A stretch of DNA of 49,984 nucleotides, taken from the NCBI GenBank assembly GCA_026390445.1, contig JAPLFX010000095.1, positions 1-49,984 of the forward strand, in the 5' to 3' direction. The translations under genes were made by a program, and so were the position numbers. This DNA is from Pseudomonadota bacterium (lineage in GTDB: Bacteria; Bdellovibrionota_B; Oligoflexia; Oligoflexales; CAIYRB01). Under the pieces are notes generated by a model. It saw nothing but the letters and a program-made list of their open reading frames with translations. It was not told where the DNA came from and did not search any database. Of the stretch, positions 17,766 through 25,887 are shown one piece after another (position 1 is the first letter of the stretch; every line of letters begins with the position of its first letter).

Positions 17766-18575
17766 ATGACTGATAAGCGGCTTCCGGAACTGGCGAAATC
17801 ACTTAAGCGCGAGCTCCTCCCGAACCATGTCGCTATCATTATGGACGGCAATGGCCGCTGGGCCAGGGAGCGCGGCCGGCCCCGCGTGTTTGGTCACAGG
17901 CGCGGCGCCGACAGCGTTCGCGCCGTCGTCGAGGCGGCCGATCAGCTCGGGGTCAAGGTCTTGTCGCTCTATGCTTTTAGCGAAGAGAATTGGGGCCGGC
18001 CGCCGCACGAAGTGATGGCGATCATGACCTTGCTCAATACCTACCTGGTCAAAGAGCGTGATGAGCTGCACGCCAACAATGTGCAGTTGCGGACGATGGG
18101 CAGATTGGAACGCTTGCCGCCAAAGACCTTGCGCTTAGTGCGCGACACCGAGGCGATGCTGGCGGATAACACCGGCTTAGTGCTGAATATCGCCCTCAGC
18201 TACGGTGGCCGCAGCGATATCGTCGAAGCGTGTCGCAGCGTTGCGCGTCGGGTTCAAGCCGGAGAGCTAGCGCCGCAGGACATCAACAGTGAGATCGTTG
18301 AGGCATCGCTGGCCTGTGCTGATCTGCCGCCGCCGGATTTATTGATTCGCACCAGCGGCGAGCAACGCCTGTCCAACTTCATGCTGTGGCAGATGGCCTA
18401 TACCGAGTTCTATTTTACCTCGGTGCATTGGCCGGATTTTGGCAAGGAAGAGTTTGTCCGTGCGTTACACGAATACATGCTGCGTCAGCGTCGTTTCGGC
18501 CTTGTCCTCGATGAGCCAAAAGAACGACTAGGCAGTGTCGCAGGCGCTGCCGCAGCGGCAGAGCGGCACGAATAA
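17766..18575 (+). CDS. uppS: undecaprenyl diphosphate synthase (UppS/IspU)
   Basis: This cis-prenyltransferase of about 269 residues builds the C55 lipid carrier for peptidoglycan and other envelope polymers from FPP and IPP. The catalytic P-loop region is IIMDGNGRWA with the essential Asp, followed by GHRRGAD. The flexible-loop motif is SLYAFSEENWGRP. The C-terminal IPP/Mg-binding motif is DLLIRTSGEQRLSNFMLWQ, ending in TEFYFTSVHWPDF. ATG 17766 is chosen because homology begins soon after it; the open frame extends further upstream without family resemblance. It is the first gene of a long plus-strand run and is followed after 3 bases by cdsA. Confidence 0.95.
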   Translation: MTDKRLPELAKSLKRELLPNHVAIIMDGNGRWARERGRPRVFGHRRGADSVRAVVEAADQLGVKVLSLYAFSEENWGRPPHEVMAIMTLLNTYLVKERDELHANNVQLRTMGRLERLPPKTLRLVRDTEAMLADNTGLVLNIALSYGGRSDIVEACRSVARRVQAGELAPQDINSEIVEASLACADLPPPDLLIRTSGEQRLSNFMLWQMAYTEFYFTSVHWPDFGKEEFVRALHEYMLRQRRFGLVLDEPKERLGSVAGAAAAAERHE

Positions 18576-18578
18576 TCC

Positions 18579-19487
18579 ATGACTTTTCTTAACTCGCCCA
18601 CGTCGAGCAACCTACGCACCAGGGTGATCGCAGCGGCGGTCCTTCTGCCGATCGTCCTACTGGCGTTCATTGCGGGTCCAAGCTGGTTTGTCGTGCTCTT
18701 CCTCGCCGGAAGCTTGACGCTTTGTGTTTATGAGATGGCGACGATGCTGCTGCCGGCCTTTGAGCAGAAGCTGCTGGGCCGTAGGCCCCAGGTGAGCAGC
18801 ACGGGGTCCAGGTGGTCGAGTCGCAACTTGACCTTTCCAGCAGTCACCATCGGCCTCGGTTGGTTGATGCTGGCAGCTAGTACCCAGGGTACGGCAGAGG
18901 CGTCGATTGGCGGAGTGGTGCTTGCGGCGATGGCGGCGCTGCTGATCGGCGTGTTTTCCTCGCACGATATCGATATCGCCGCAGCTCGAGCTTTTGGTAT
19001 ATTGATTTCGCTGTGTTACGGTGCTATGCCGTGGCTGGTCGTGTGGCAGCTATACCGCCTCGGCCCGCATGCGAGCTATGTGCTGCTGGTCATGACGGTG
19101 ACCTGGGCGGGCGATACCGGCGGTTATTTTGGCGGCCGTCATTTTGGTGGCAAGATCTTTGGCGATCGCAAGATGGCGCCTTTGATTTCGCCCAAAAAGA
19201 CCTGGGAAGGCGCTGTGTCTGGGCTGTTGCTAAGCGTGGTCGGCGCGCTGTTACTCAATCTTTGCTTTCTCAATCAGTTGGGGAGTCCGGGGTTCATCGC
19301 CCGCTTAGCCCTTGGTGGTGGGGTCGCAGCGCAGTTGGGCGACTTGGTCGAGTCAACATTTAAGCGTTTTTCTGGGGTGAAAGACTCAGGGGTCATCATC
19401 CCCGGACATGGCGGCTTCCTCGACCGGGTGGACGGCATTCTCTTTGCCGCACCGGTCATTTGGGCTATCCTTTATTACTTCAGGTAG
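18579..19487 (+). CDS. cdsA: phosphatidate cytidylyltransferase (CdsA)
   Basis: This 302-residue integral membrane enzyme makes CDP-diacylglycerol from phosphatidate and CTP, the branch point of phospholipid synthesis. It has about seven to eight hydrophobic segments. The C-terminal CdsA signature is present: SPKKTWEGAVSG, then DLVESTFKRFSGVKDSG, IPGHGGFLDRVDG. Also visible is the DTGGYFGGRHFGGK segment. The order uppS-cdsA-rseP is widely conserved in bacteria. An insert of about 20 residues near 65-85 is hydrophilic. Confidence 0.95.
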   Translation: MTFLNSPTSSNLRTRVIAAAVLLPIVLLAFIAGPSWFVVLFLAGSLTLCVYEMATMLLPAFEQKLLGRRPQVSSTGSRWSSRNLTFPAVTIGLGWLMLAASTQGTAEASIGGVVLAAMAALLIGVFSSHDIDIAAARAFGILISLCYGAMPWLVVWQLYRLGPHASYVLLVMTVTWAGDTGGYFGGRHFGGKIFGDRKMAPLISPKKTWEGAVSGLLLSVVGALLLNLCFLNQLGSPGFIARLALGGGVAAQLGDLVESTFKRFSGVKDSGVIIPGHGGFLDRVDGILFAAPVIWAILYYFR

Positions 19488-19512
19488 CCTTTTTTCGCGG
19501 CATGGGTGGACC

Positions 19513-21264
19513 TTGAGCCAGTTTTTTACGCATCCGGTACCGGCCGTCATCGTCCTACTCGGACTGTTGGTGTTTTTTCACGAGCTCGGCCATTTTTTGG
19601 TCGGTCGTTGGTGTGGGATTGCCGTCGAGACCTTTTCCATCGGCTTTGGCCCTCGGATCTTTGGCTTCACCCGTGCCGGCACCGAGTATCGGGTCGGTTG
19701 GATTCCGCTCGGCGGCTACGTCAAGTTTGCCGGATCACATCCAAGCGAGGAGCTGCCCAGCGGGCTAAAAGGGCAGGCCTTCCTCAAAACCTCGTTGCCA
19801 AAGCGGGCACTGACCGTGCTCGCCGGGCCCCTGTGTAATTTCCTCCTCGCGGTGATCGTTTACACGGTCCTCGGCTTGGATGGGGTACCGCATCCTCCAG
19901 CCCAGATTGGCGACGTCATCGAAGGCAGCGCGGCCGCCAGCGCAGGACTCAAGTATGGCGACCGCGTTGTGAGCATCGACGGGCATGTCGTCAAGACCTG
20001 GCGCGACTTGGAGGAGGCCATCGCATCGTCTCCGGGTAAGACCCTGGCGGTTGTCGTCGCGCGCGGCGACCAAATGGTCCCACTCAAGTTGACGCCAGCT
20101 CCGGTCAAGACGGTCGACATGCTCGGGCGTCCGGCGACGGTCGGTCGGGCCGGCGTTGCGCTGGGACGGCAGCCAGCGATCGTGAGCGTTGTTGTAGCGC
20201 AGAGTCCTGCGGCTCAGGCTGGCATAAAGACCGGCGACCGCATACTCGAAGTCGCCTTGATGGGCCCCGACGGTCAAGCAGCGGCGCCCAAGCCGATCAC
20301 CTTTTACCCGGAACTGGTCGGAGCCTTGCGGCAGGTAGCGGCAAGCTCTATGGCGGTCTCGCTCAAGGTGACCGGTGCGCCGCCGCCTGAGGACCGTAGC
20401 GAGACTAAGGACAGTCCAGCTCCAGTAGCTGTCGCGCCGCAGCGTGGTGTCACCCTCGACCTGACTGCCGCACGCTTGTTGGCGCCGGATGTGAGCGACC
20501 GCGAGTTTATGCGCGTTCTGGGGCTTGGGACCAGCGAGCTGACCGTGGCCGGCATTACCGATCCAGGCGCCAAGGGACTGCAGTCTGGGGACGTGCTCAC
20601 GGCGTGGAACGGCCAACCGCTGCGCGACGTCTTTGCTCTACGTGAGCAATTGATCGCGAATACGGCACCGCAGGTCCAAGTTGCGGTCCTCCGCCACGAA
20701 CAAGTCGAGCAGGTGACGCTAGCGCTCAAAGGATTCGAGGCCCAAAGGCCCGAGGGACCGACGACCATCTACACCCTGCCGGTCTTGTTCTGGGGGCAGA
20801 TGGTCGAGCCAGAACCGTTGGTGGAAAAGTACACCAATCCATTGAGCGCCCTGGCCTATGGTGTGCGCCAGACGGCGATCCAAACGCGTGAGCTGGTGCG
20901 CAATGTCGCCAGCCTGGTGAGTGGCGATATCCCGCTCAAGGCCCTTGGTGGCCCCATGCTGATCGCCAAGGTCGCCGGAGACTCGGCTCGCCGTGGCTGG
21001 CAGACTTTTATTGGGTCGATGGCTCTGATCAGCGTCAATCTTGGGCTGCTAAACCTCTTTCCCATCCCCGTACTTGATGGTGGCCAGCTGGTCCTCATGG
21101 GAATTGAGGGCCTGAAACGTCGGCCACTTAGCGAAATGGCCCTAGAAAACTTTCAGAAGGTTGGCTTCACCATGGTATTGGCCTTGGTGGTGTTAGCAAC
21201 CTACAACGATCTAAGTCGCTTCTGGCGGTCGATGCTGGAGAGCGTGGTTGGGACCTTTCGGTGA
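19513..21264 (+). CDS. rseP: RseP-type site-2 protease with three PDZ-like domains
   Basis: This intramembrane zinc metalloprotease of about 583 residues cleaves anti-sigma factors and remnant signal peptides. The zinc site HELGH is at residues 23-27 in TM1. The second catalytic element, PVLDGGQL with the LDG motif, is at about 520-527 and is preceded by NLLNLFPIP-type sequence. Between them are three PDZ-like segments, at about 129-197 (GLKYGDRVVSIDG), 220-290 (GIKTGDRIL) and 340-407 (LQSGDVLTAWNG). E. coli RseP has two and is about 450 residues. TTG 19513 is chosen because it is the only start between the cdsA stop and the first TM, with GGTGGA before it. The stop overlaps the tsaB start. 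Confidence 0.92.
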   Translation: MSQFFTHPVPAVIVLLGLLVFFHELGHFLVGRWCGIAVETFSIGFGPRIFGFTRAGTEYRVGWIPLGGYVKFAGSHPSEELPSGLKGQAFLKTSLPKRALTVLAGPLCNFLLAVIVYTVLGLDGVPHPPAQIGDVIEGSAAASAGLKYGDRVVSIDGHVVKTWRDLEEAIASSPGKTLAVVVARGDQMVPLKLTPAPVKTVDMLGRPATVGRAGVALGRQPAIVSVVVAQSPAAQAGIKTGDRILEVALMGPDGQAAAPKPITFYPELVGALRQVAASSMAVSLKVTGAPPPEDRSETKDSPAPVAVAPQRGVTLDLTAARLLAPDVSDREFMRVLGLGTSELTVAGITDPGAKGLQSGDVLTAWNGQPLRDVFALREQLIANTAPQVQVAVLRHEQVEQVTLALKGFEAQRPEGPTTIYTLPVLFWGQMVEPEPLVEKYTNPLSALAYGVRQTAIQTRELVRNVASLVSGDIPLKALGGPMLIAKVAGDSARRGWQTFIGSMALISVNLGLLNLFPIPVLDGGQLVLMGIEGLKRRPLSEMALENFQKVGFTMVLALVVLATYNDLSRFWRSMLESVVGTFR

Positions 21265-22031
21265 CTTCGTCCGTTCACGGCGCCGGCGTGGCGCGCCCAG
21301 TGCTGTTTGTCGATGCTAGTCTACAAGGGGTCCAAATCGCCCTGGTCGATCCGCTCGGCCCTGCCCCTAGTCGTGTCTTGTGGCAGGGGGCCCACGGCGA
21401 CAACAAAGGGGCCCTGGAGCAGGTCAGCCGCTTGTTGCACGAGGGGCTTCAGGCTGTAGGTATCGCCGCGTCTGATCTCGTCGGTCTGGCGGTGGGCGTC
21501 GGCCCCGGCTCGTTTACCGGCATCAAGGTCGCCCTGGCCTTCGTCTACGGCCTTCGCTCCGGAGTGGCTAGGTCACTACCCGTGCTCGGAGTATCGAGTC
21601 TAGAGGCGGCCGCGCGGGCCCTGGCTGCCGCGACTGGGACTGCAGTCCAGGTGGCACTGCCGGCAACTAGGACCCATGGCTTCGTCGCTGGCAGCAGTCC
21701 GTTCGGTCATCAGGCCGCCCGCTTGATCGATGCTGAAGCCCCTGAGCCCCTTGGACCATCGCTGGCGGCCAGCCGTGTCTACATCACAGGGTCTTGGCCT
21801 CTGCTTGGCGACGTCGTCGCAGCAGCAGGGGCCAAGACGCCGTCGGTTCTGACCATCGAGCAACTCGCTGCGGCCGCTTTGCCCGAACTGGTCAAGGACA
21901 TCGTCGCAGCGTGGCCGCATGGCTTTCTCCAGGAGCTGCCGGCGCCGCGATATCTGCGCTTGTCCACGGCCGAAGAACGCTTGCTCAGCGAGCAGCAAGC
22001 GGCCACCCCCCAACAAAAGGACTTATCATGA
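21261..22031 (+). CDS. tsaB: tRNA t6A modification protein TsaB
   Basis: This 256-residue TsaB/YeaZ-family protein is the scaffold partner of TsaD in making N6-threonylcarbamoyladenosine in ANN-decoding tRNAs. The ASKHA-fold features are LFVDAS near the N-terminus and the family hallmark GVGPGSFTGIKVAL (about 80-93), followed by GVSSLEAAA. The GTG start overlaps the rseP TGA, indicating translational coupling. It lacks the ATPase residues of TsaD, as usual. The last 30 residues (SEEQQAATPQQ type) are low complexity. Confidence 0.92.
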   Translation: MTSSVHGAGVARPVLFVDASLQGVQIALVDPLGPAPSRVLWQGAHGDNKGALEQVSRLLHEGLQAVGIAASDLVGLAVGVGPGSFTGIKVALAFVYGLRSGVARSLPVLGVSSLEAAARALAAATGTAVQVALPATRTHGFVAGSSPFGHQAARLIDAEAPEPLGPSLAASRVYITGSWPLLGDVVAAAGAKTPSVLTIEQLAAAALPELVKDIVAAWPHGFLQELPAPRYLRLSTAEERLLSEQQAATPQQKDLS

Positions 22032-22888
22032 AACGCCCCCGGATCGGTGGAGCCGTCTACATCCTTCCTAACCTGCTCACCGCCGGCAACCTCTTTTGGG
22101 GCTTCTGGGCGATCAACAAGGCCCTGCTGGGCGAGTTTGCCTGGGCTGGGTCGGCCTTGCTGCTAGCAGCCGTGTTCGACGTCCTCGATGGCCGCGTCGC
22201 GCGCTTGACCAAGGGGACCAGCGAATTTGGCGTGCAATTTGATTCGCTCTGCGACCTGGTGTCGTTTGGCTGCGCACCGGCGATGATCATGTATCAATTC
22301 GGACTGAACGCCTACGGTCGTATCGGTTGGCTGATCTGCTTCCTGTTTATGGCTTGCGGTGCCCTGCGGTTGGCTAGGTTTAACGTACAGAGCGCGATCG
22401 GCAAAGCCTCGGGTGATTTCACTGGACTGCCGATACCGATGGCTGCCGCTGTCGTCGCCACCTATGTCATGTTCATGTCCTCGCTCAATCTCAACGATTT
22501 TGGCATCGACTGGCTGATGCAGTTCGCCCCTTACCTTAAGTCCCCGCACGCCGTGTCGGCGCCCTTGCTTGTGGCGGCTCCGCTACTGTCTTTGGCGATG
22601 GTCAGCAATGTCATCTACCGCAGCCATAAAGTGCTTAAAATCCACGGCGTCAAGCCGTTTCGGGTGTTGGCGATGGCGGTTTTTGTCATCGCTCTGATCG
22701 CTTTTCAGCCGGAAGCCGTGGGCTTTCTCTTCGCGATCGTCTATGCCCTTAGCGGACCCATGGAATGGGCCCTCGGCTGGAAAAAGCCGACCGAGGACGA
22801 CGAGATCTTCTCCCCTGAATATGATCATTCCATCGAATCGGATGATTTACCTTCCGCTCAGCCTATAGAAGGGCCTTCTCAGCTATGA
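22028..22888 (+). CDS. pssA: CDP-diacylglycerol-serine O-phosphatidyltransferase
   Basis: This 286-residue membrane enzyme belongs to the CDP-alcohol phosphatidyltransferase family. The catalytic signature DG..AR........G...D...D appears as DGRVARLTKGTSEFG then FDSLCD. The opening YILPNLLTAGNLFWGF is typical of type II PssA (phosphatidylserine synthase). It uses the CDP-diacylglycerol made by CdsA upstream. The ATG overlaps the tsaB stop (ATGA), and AAGGA lies 6 bases upstream. The C-terminal 30 residues are acidic. Phosphatidylserine decarboxylase is not in the window. Confidence 0.92.
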   Translation: MKRPRIGGAVYILPNLLTAGNLFWGFWAINKALLGEFAWAGSALLLAAVFDVLDGRVARLTKGTSEFGVQFDSLCDLVSFGCAPAMIMYQFGLNAYGRIGWLICFLFMACGALRLARFNVQSAIGKASGDFTGLPIPMAAAVVATYVMFMSSLNLNDFGIDWLMQFAPYLKSPHAVSAPLLVAAPLLSLAMVSNVIYRSHKVLKIHGVKPFRVLAMAVFVIALIAFQPEAVGFLFAIVYALSGPMEWALGWKKPTEDDEIFSPEYDHSIESDDLPSAQPIEGPSQL

Positions 22889-23904
22889 CTCAGTTAAACA
22901 TTGCCATTGTGGGCGCGACTGGTGCCGTCGGTCGCGAGATGATTAAGGATCTGGCAGAGAGCCAGCTGCCTGATTTTAAACTTGGGCTGTTTGCATCGCC
23001 TCGTTCGCGCGGCGTTAAGGTGCCGTTTCGCGGGCACAGCATTGAGGTCCAGAGCTTTAACTCAGAGGCCCTGCGCGGCTACCGCTACATCATGATGAGC
23101 GCGGGTGGTGCGTTTTCTCGGGAACATAGCCGGGGCTTGGTCGCCGCAGGATCGACGGTCATCGACAATAGCAGCGCCTGGCGCATGGACCCGTCGACGC
23201 CGCTAGTGGTCCCCGAGGTCAATCCCGAAGTGTTGCGTGGCGACCAGCCGCAGCTGATCGCCAATCCCAACTGTTCGACCATCCAAATGGTCGTCGCGCT
23301 CAAGCCCCTGCAGGACCGCTTCGGCCTCGATATGGTGCAAGTCGCGACCTACCAGTCGGTATCGGGAACTGGACAAAAGGGCATTTCCGAGCTTGCGGCG
23401 CAGCTCGAGGCGCAGATGAAGTTTCAAGATCCAGAGCCGAAGGCCTATGCTCAGCCGATCCTTTTCAATTGTCTGCCTGGCATCGATGTCTTCGATGCCG
23501 AAGGACATTGCTATGAGGAGGTCAAGATGGTCCAGGAGACGCGCAAGATCCTCGGACTGCCCCAGCTCGAGGTGCTGGCGTCGACGGTCCGGGTATCGAC
23601 CTTTCACTGCCATGGCGAGGTGGTCCATGTCCGTCTAAAGCGGGCGGTGAGCCGTAAAGAGGCGCTTGATGCCCTGCGCGACGCGCCATCAGTGGTTTTG
23701 GTCGAGGAAGATGATCACAAAGCCCTGCCCACACCGCGTTCGACCGCCGGTGATCCCCGCGTCTTTGTCAGTCGGGTGCGGTTGATGCATGGACAATCTA
23801 CCTCCCACTGGCTGCAATTTTGGAATGTCGCTGATAATCTGAAGAAAGGGGCAGCCACTAACGCCGTTCAGATCCTCGAGAAGCTCGTTGGGGCGGTGCA
23901 TTGA
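22885..23904 (+). CDS. asd: aspartate-semialdehyde dehydrogenase
   Basis: This 339-residue NADPH-dependent enzyme converts aspartyl phosphate to aspartate semialdehyde for lysine, methionine, threonine and diaminopimelate synthesis. The N-terminal Rossmann motif is GATGAVGREM. The catalytic cysteine lies in ANPNCSTIQ, and the substrate-binding QSVSGTGQKG and active-site STFHCHGEVVHV segments follow. It overlaps pssA by ATGA. The length is normal. Placement among envelope genes fits its supply of diaminopimelate for peptidoglycan. Confidence 0.95.
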   Translation: MTQLNIAIVGATGAVGREMIKDLAESQLPDFKLGLFASPRSRGVKVPFRGHSIEVQSFNSEALRGYRYIMMSAGGAFSREHSRGLVAAGSTVIDNSSAWRMDPSTPLVVPEVNPEVLRGDQPQLIANPNCSTIQMVVALKPLQDRFGLDMVQVATYQSVSGTGQKGISELAAQLEAQMKFQDPEPKAYAQPILFNCLPGIDVFDAEGHCYEEVKMVQETRKILGLPQLEVLASTVRVSTFHCHGEVVHVRLKRAVSRKEALDALRDAPSVVLVEEDDHKALPTPRSTAGDPRVFVSRVRLMHGQSTSHWLQFWNVADNLKKGAATNAVQILEKLVGAVH

Positions 23905-23925
23905 TTTTTCGCTGAGGTGAGATGC

Positions 23926-24978
23926 ATGCGGGACTTCGGGATAACCGTGACGGCCAAACCAGCAGTCATCAGTGGGTGGCTGCTTGGTGGCCTCGTTTTG
24001 GTTTGGCTCGGTCTGAGCACCGCGCCGCTCCATGCTGCGGAAGAAGAGGTCCAAAGCAGCATCGAGTTTGCTCCCGATGATCCCGTCGACGTGCCACCGC
24101 AACCGGCCGGGCCACCGCCGGAACGCGGTGACGCTGCCAAGCCAGACTCCAATGAACCGCCGCTTTTGCAGTCCCGCCGAAAATACGATACCAAGGATGG
24201 CAACGGTAGACCCTCCGAGCATCCGGTCTTGTCGGTACGCGGTCAAAATCGCGAGGAGTCGGTGTTTGGCGCCTATCGCATTCGCCTAAGCTACGCCATA
24301 CCGAAGTTTAACGATGGCTTAAAGGGCTACAAGACCGCATACGGATCGCCCAGTGGCTACCCTGAGCTTGGTGCTGATTGGTTTGCCTGGGATTGGTATG
24401 CGACGCTCGGTATTGGACTGCGCGGAGGATACTACTCGGTGAATGGCCATGCCTATCAGCGCAATGATGGGGTCACCAAGACCGATCCCAAGACATTTAA
24501 TGAGAGCGACCTCCATATCGATCCCAACGGTCCAACCTCCCTGACCTTGGTCCCGTTGAAACTGCTGGCGACAGCAGAGATGACGCCGTTTCGCCGCAAG
24601 TGGGTGGTTCTCGATGGGTGGGCCGGCTACGAGCGTATGTACTTTCAGGAAGTGCGTAAGGTCGTTGCCGGGACCACGGCGACATCGACGCCGACGACGA
24701 CTCCAACAACGACCACCGGCAGCGGCGCGACCGCGGCTCCGGTGGATACCGCCCTGGTCAATCGCGGTTGGATCAACTCGACCGTGGTCGGGGCTGCAGT
24801 GAATATCTTGCTGAACCCAATTGATCAGGAATCCAGCTACGCCGCGCACACCGGCATGGGTATTGGTTCCATTTACCTCACCGGCTATGCCGAGTGGATT
24901 CGTGCGATCAATCGCAGCACGCTGTCCTTTGGCCGCACCGTCTACGGCATTGCCTTTACCTTTGAGACCTCGAATTGA
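23926..24978 (+). CDS. predicted outer-membrane beta-barrel protein
   Basis: This 350-residue protein of unknown function has a signal peptide ending at about PLHA (cleavage near residue 38). A disordered acidic and proline-rich segment (about 40-85) follows, then alternating amphipathic strands rich in Tyr/Trp and Gly (FAWDWYATLGIGLRGGYYS). A Thr-rich linker lies at about 245-265 (ATSTPTTTPTTTTGSG), where the codons are near-repeats of ACG/ACC/ACA. The C-terminus has strand-like SFGRTVYGIAFTFE but no terminal Phe. ATG 23926 is favoured, with GAGGTGA upstream. It overlaps truA by four bases. It may be an OmpA- or OmpW-like barrel, but I recognise no family. Confidence 0.65.
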   Translation: MRDFGITVTAKPAVISGWLLGGLVLVWLGLSTAPLHAAEEEVQSSIEFAPDDPVDVPPQPAGPPPERGDAAKPDSNEPPLLQSRRKYDTKDGNGRPSEHPVLSVRGQNREESVFGAYRIRLSYAIPKFNDGLKGYKTAYGSPSGYPELGADWFAWDWYATLGIGLRGGYYSVNGHAYQRNDGVTKTDPKTFNESDLHIDPNGPTSLTLVPLKLLATAEMTPFRRKWVVLDGWAGYERMYFQEVRKVVAGTTATSTPTTTPTTTTGSGATAAPVDTALVNRGWINSTVVGAAVNILLNPIDQESSYAAHTGMGIGSIYLTGYAEWIRAINRSTLSFGRTVYGIAFTFETSN

Positions 24979-25793
24979 TAGCCAGCGATCTTCCGGCTTA
25001 TCGCCTCGATTTGCAGTATTTGGGCACGTCTTTTCTTGGCTGGCAGAGCCAACCCCAAGGCACGGCCGTGCAGGATCACCTGGAGAAGGCGCTTAGCACC
25101 ATGCTGCGCCATCCGGTGCGCGTCACTGGCGCCGCGCGGACCGATACTGGAGTTCATGCTGAGCAACAGGTGGCGGTCTTTCGCACCGCGGTCGCCTACG
25201 ATGAGCGTAAGTGGCTGAAGAGCCTTCAGGGCTTGCTGCCGTCCAGCGTCGGCGTCGCCAGTATCCGCACCGTGGGGTCGGACTTTCACCCGATTCGGTC
25301 GGCCCAGGCTAAGGTTTATCGTTATCGTCTGTGGCTTGGCGTGACGCGCAACCCGCTGATTGCGCCGTTTGCCTGGCAGATCGTCTCGGATCTCGATGTG
25401 ACGGCCCTCGCCGAGGCGGCGCGCGACTTCGTTGGGCTGCACGATTTCACCTCGTTTTGCGCCATTGATTCGACGGCGAAGACGCGGCAACGGGAGATCT
25501 ATGAACTGGTGGTGGAGCAACAGGGTCCTCTGGTGGATATTTGGGTAAGCGGCAGCGGGTTTTTAAAGCAGATGGTGCGGACGATGGTCGGCACCTTGGT
25601 CGACGTTGGCCTAGGTAAGCGCGACGCCAAGTCCTTGCCCGCGGTGCTTACGGCCAAGGACAGGCAGGCGGCGGGGATGACGGCGCCGGCGCTTGGGCTG
25701 TCGCTGGTGCAGATATGTTATGGCGAGCGGCCAACGGTCGCAGAACTTCGGACTCGGCTAAGCGCAGGGTTTTGTGTGAAGCTTTGGCCTTGA
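24975..25793 (+). CDS. truA: tRNA pseudouridine(38-40) synthase TruA
   Basis: This 272-residue enzyme isomerises uridines 38-40 in the anticodon arm of tRNAs. The catalytic Asp lies in ARTDTGVHA (about 54-62). Other family marks are FLGWQSQPQGTAVQ, the FHPIRSAQAKVYRYR strand, GLHDFTSFC and FLKQMVRTMVGTLVDVG. The TTG start overlaps the previous stop as TTGA and places the protein at the normal length. It is the last of the overlapped group; a 94-base gap follows. Confidence 0.95.
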   Translation: MIASDLPAYRLDLQYLGTSFLGWQSQPQGTAVQDHLEKALSTMLRHPVRVTGAARTDTGVHAEQQVAVFRTAVAYDERKWLKSLQGLLPSSVGVASIRTVGSDFHPIRSAQAKVYRYRLWLGVTRNPLIAPFAWQIVSDLDVTALAEAARDFVGLHDFTSFCAIDSTAKTRQREIYELVVEQQGPLVDIWVSGSGFLKQMVRTMVGTLVDVGLGKRDAKSLPAVLTAKDRQAAGMTAPALGLSLVQICYGERPTVAELRTRLSAGFCVKLWP

Positions 25794-25887
25794 ACGGTAT
25801 AGTGATGGGGACGCGGTTTGTTTAGGCCGCCATGACTCGTTTGTCGGAACACATCGACCGCCTCTCCGCTTCATAAGGAGCCTCGTC

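Noticed and set aside
19765-20616. 283-codon minus-strand frame inside rseP
   Set aside because: Antisense shadow of a conserved gene; the translation looks like random GC-rich reading.
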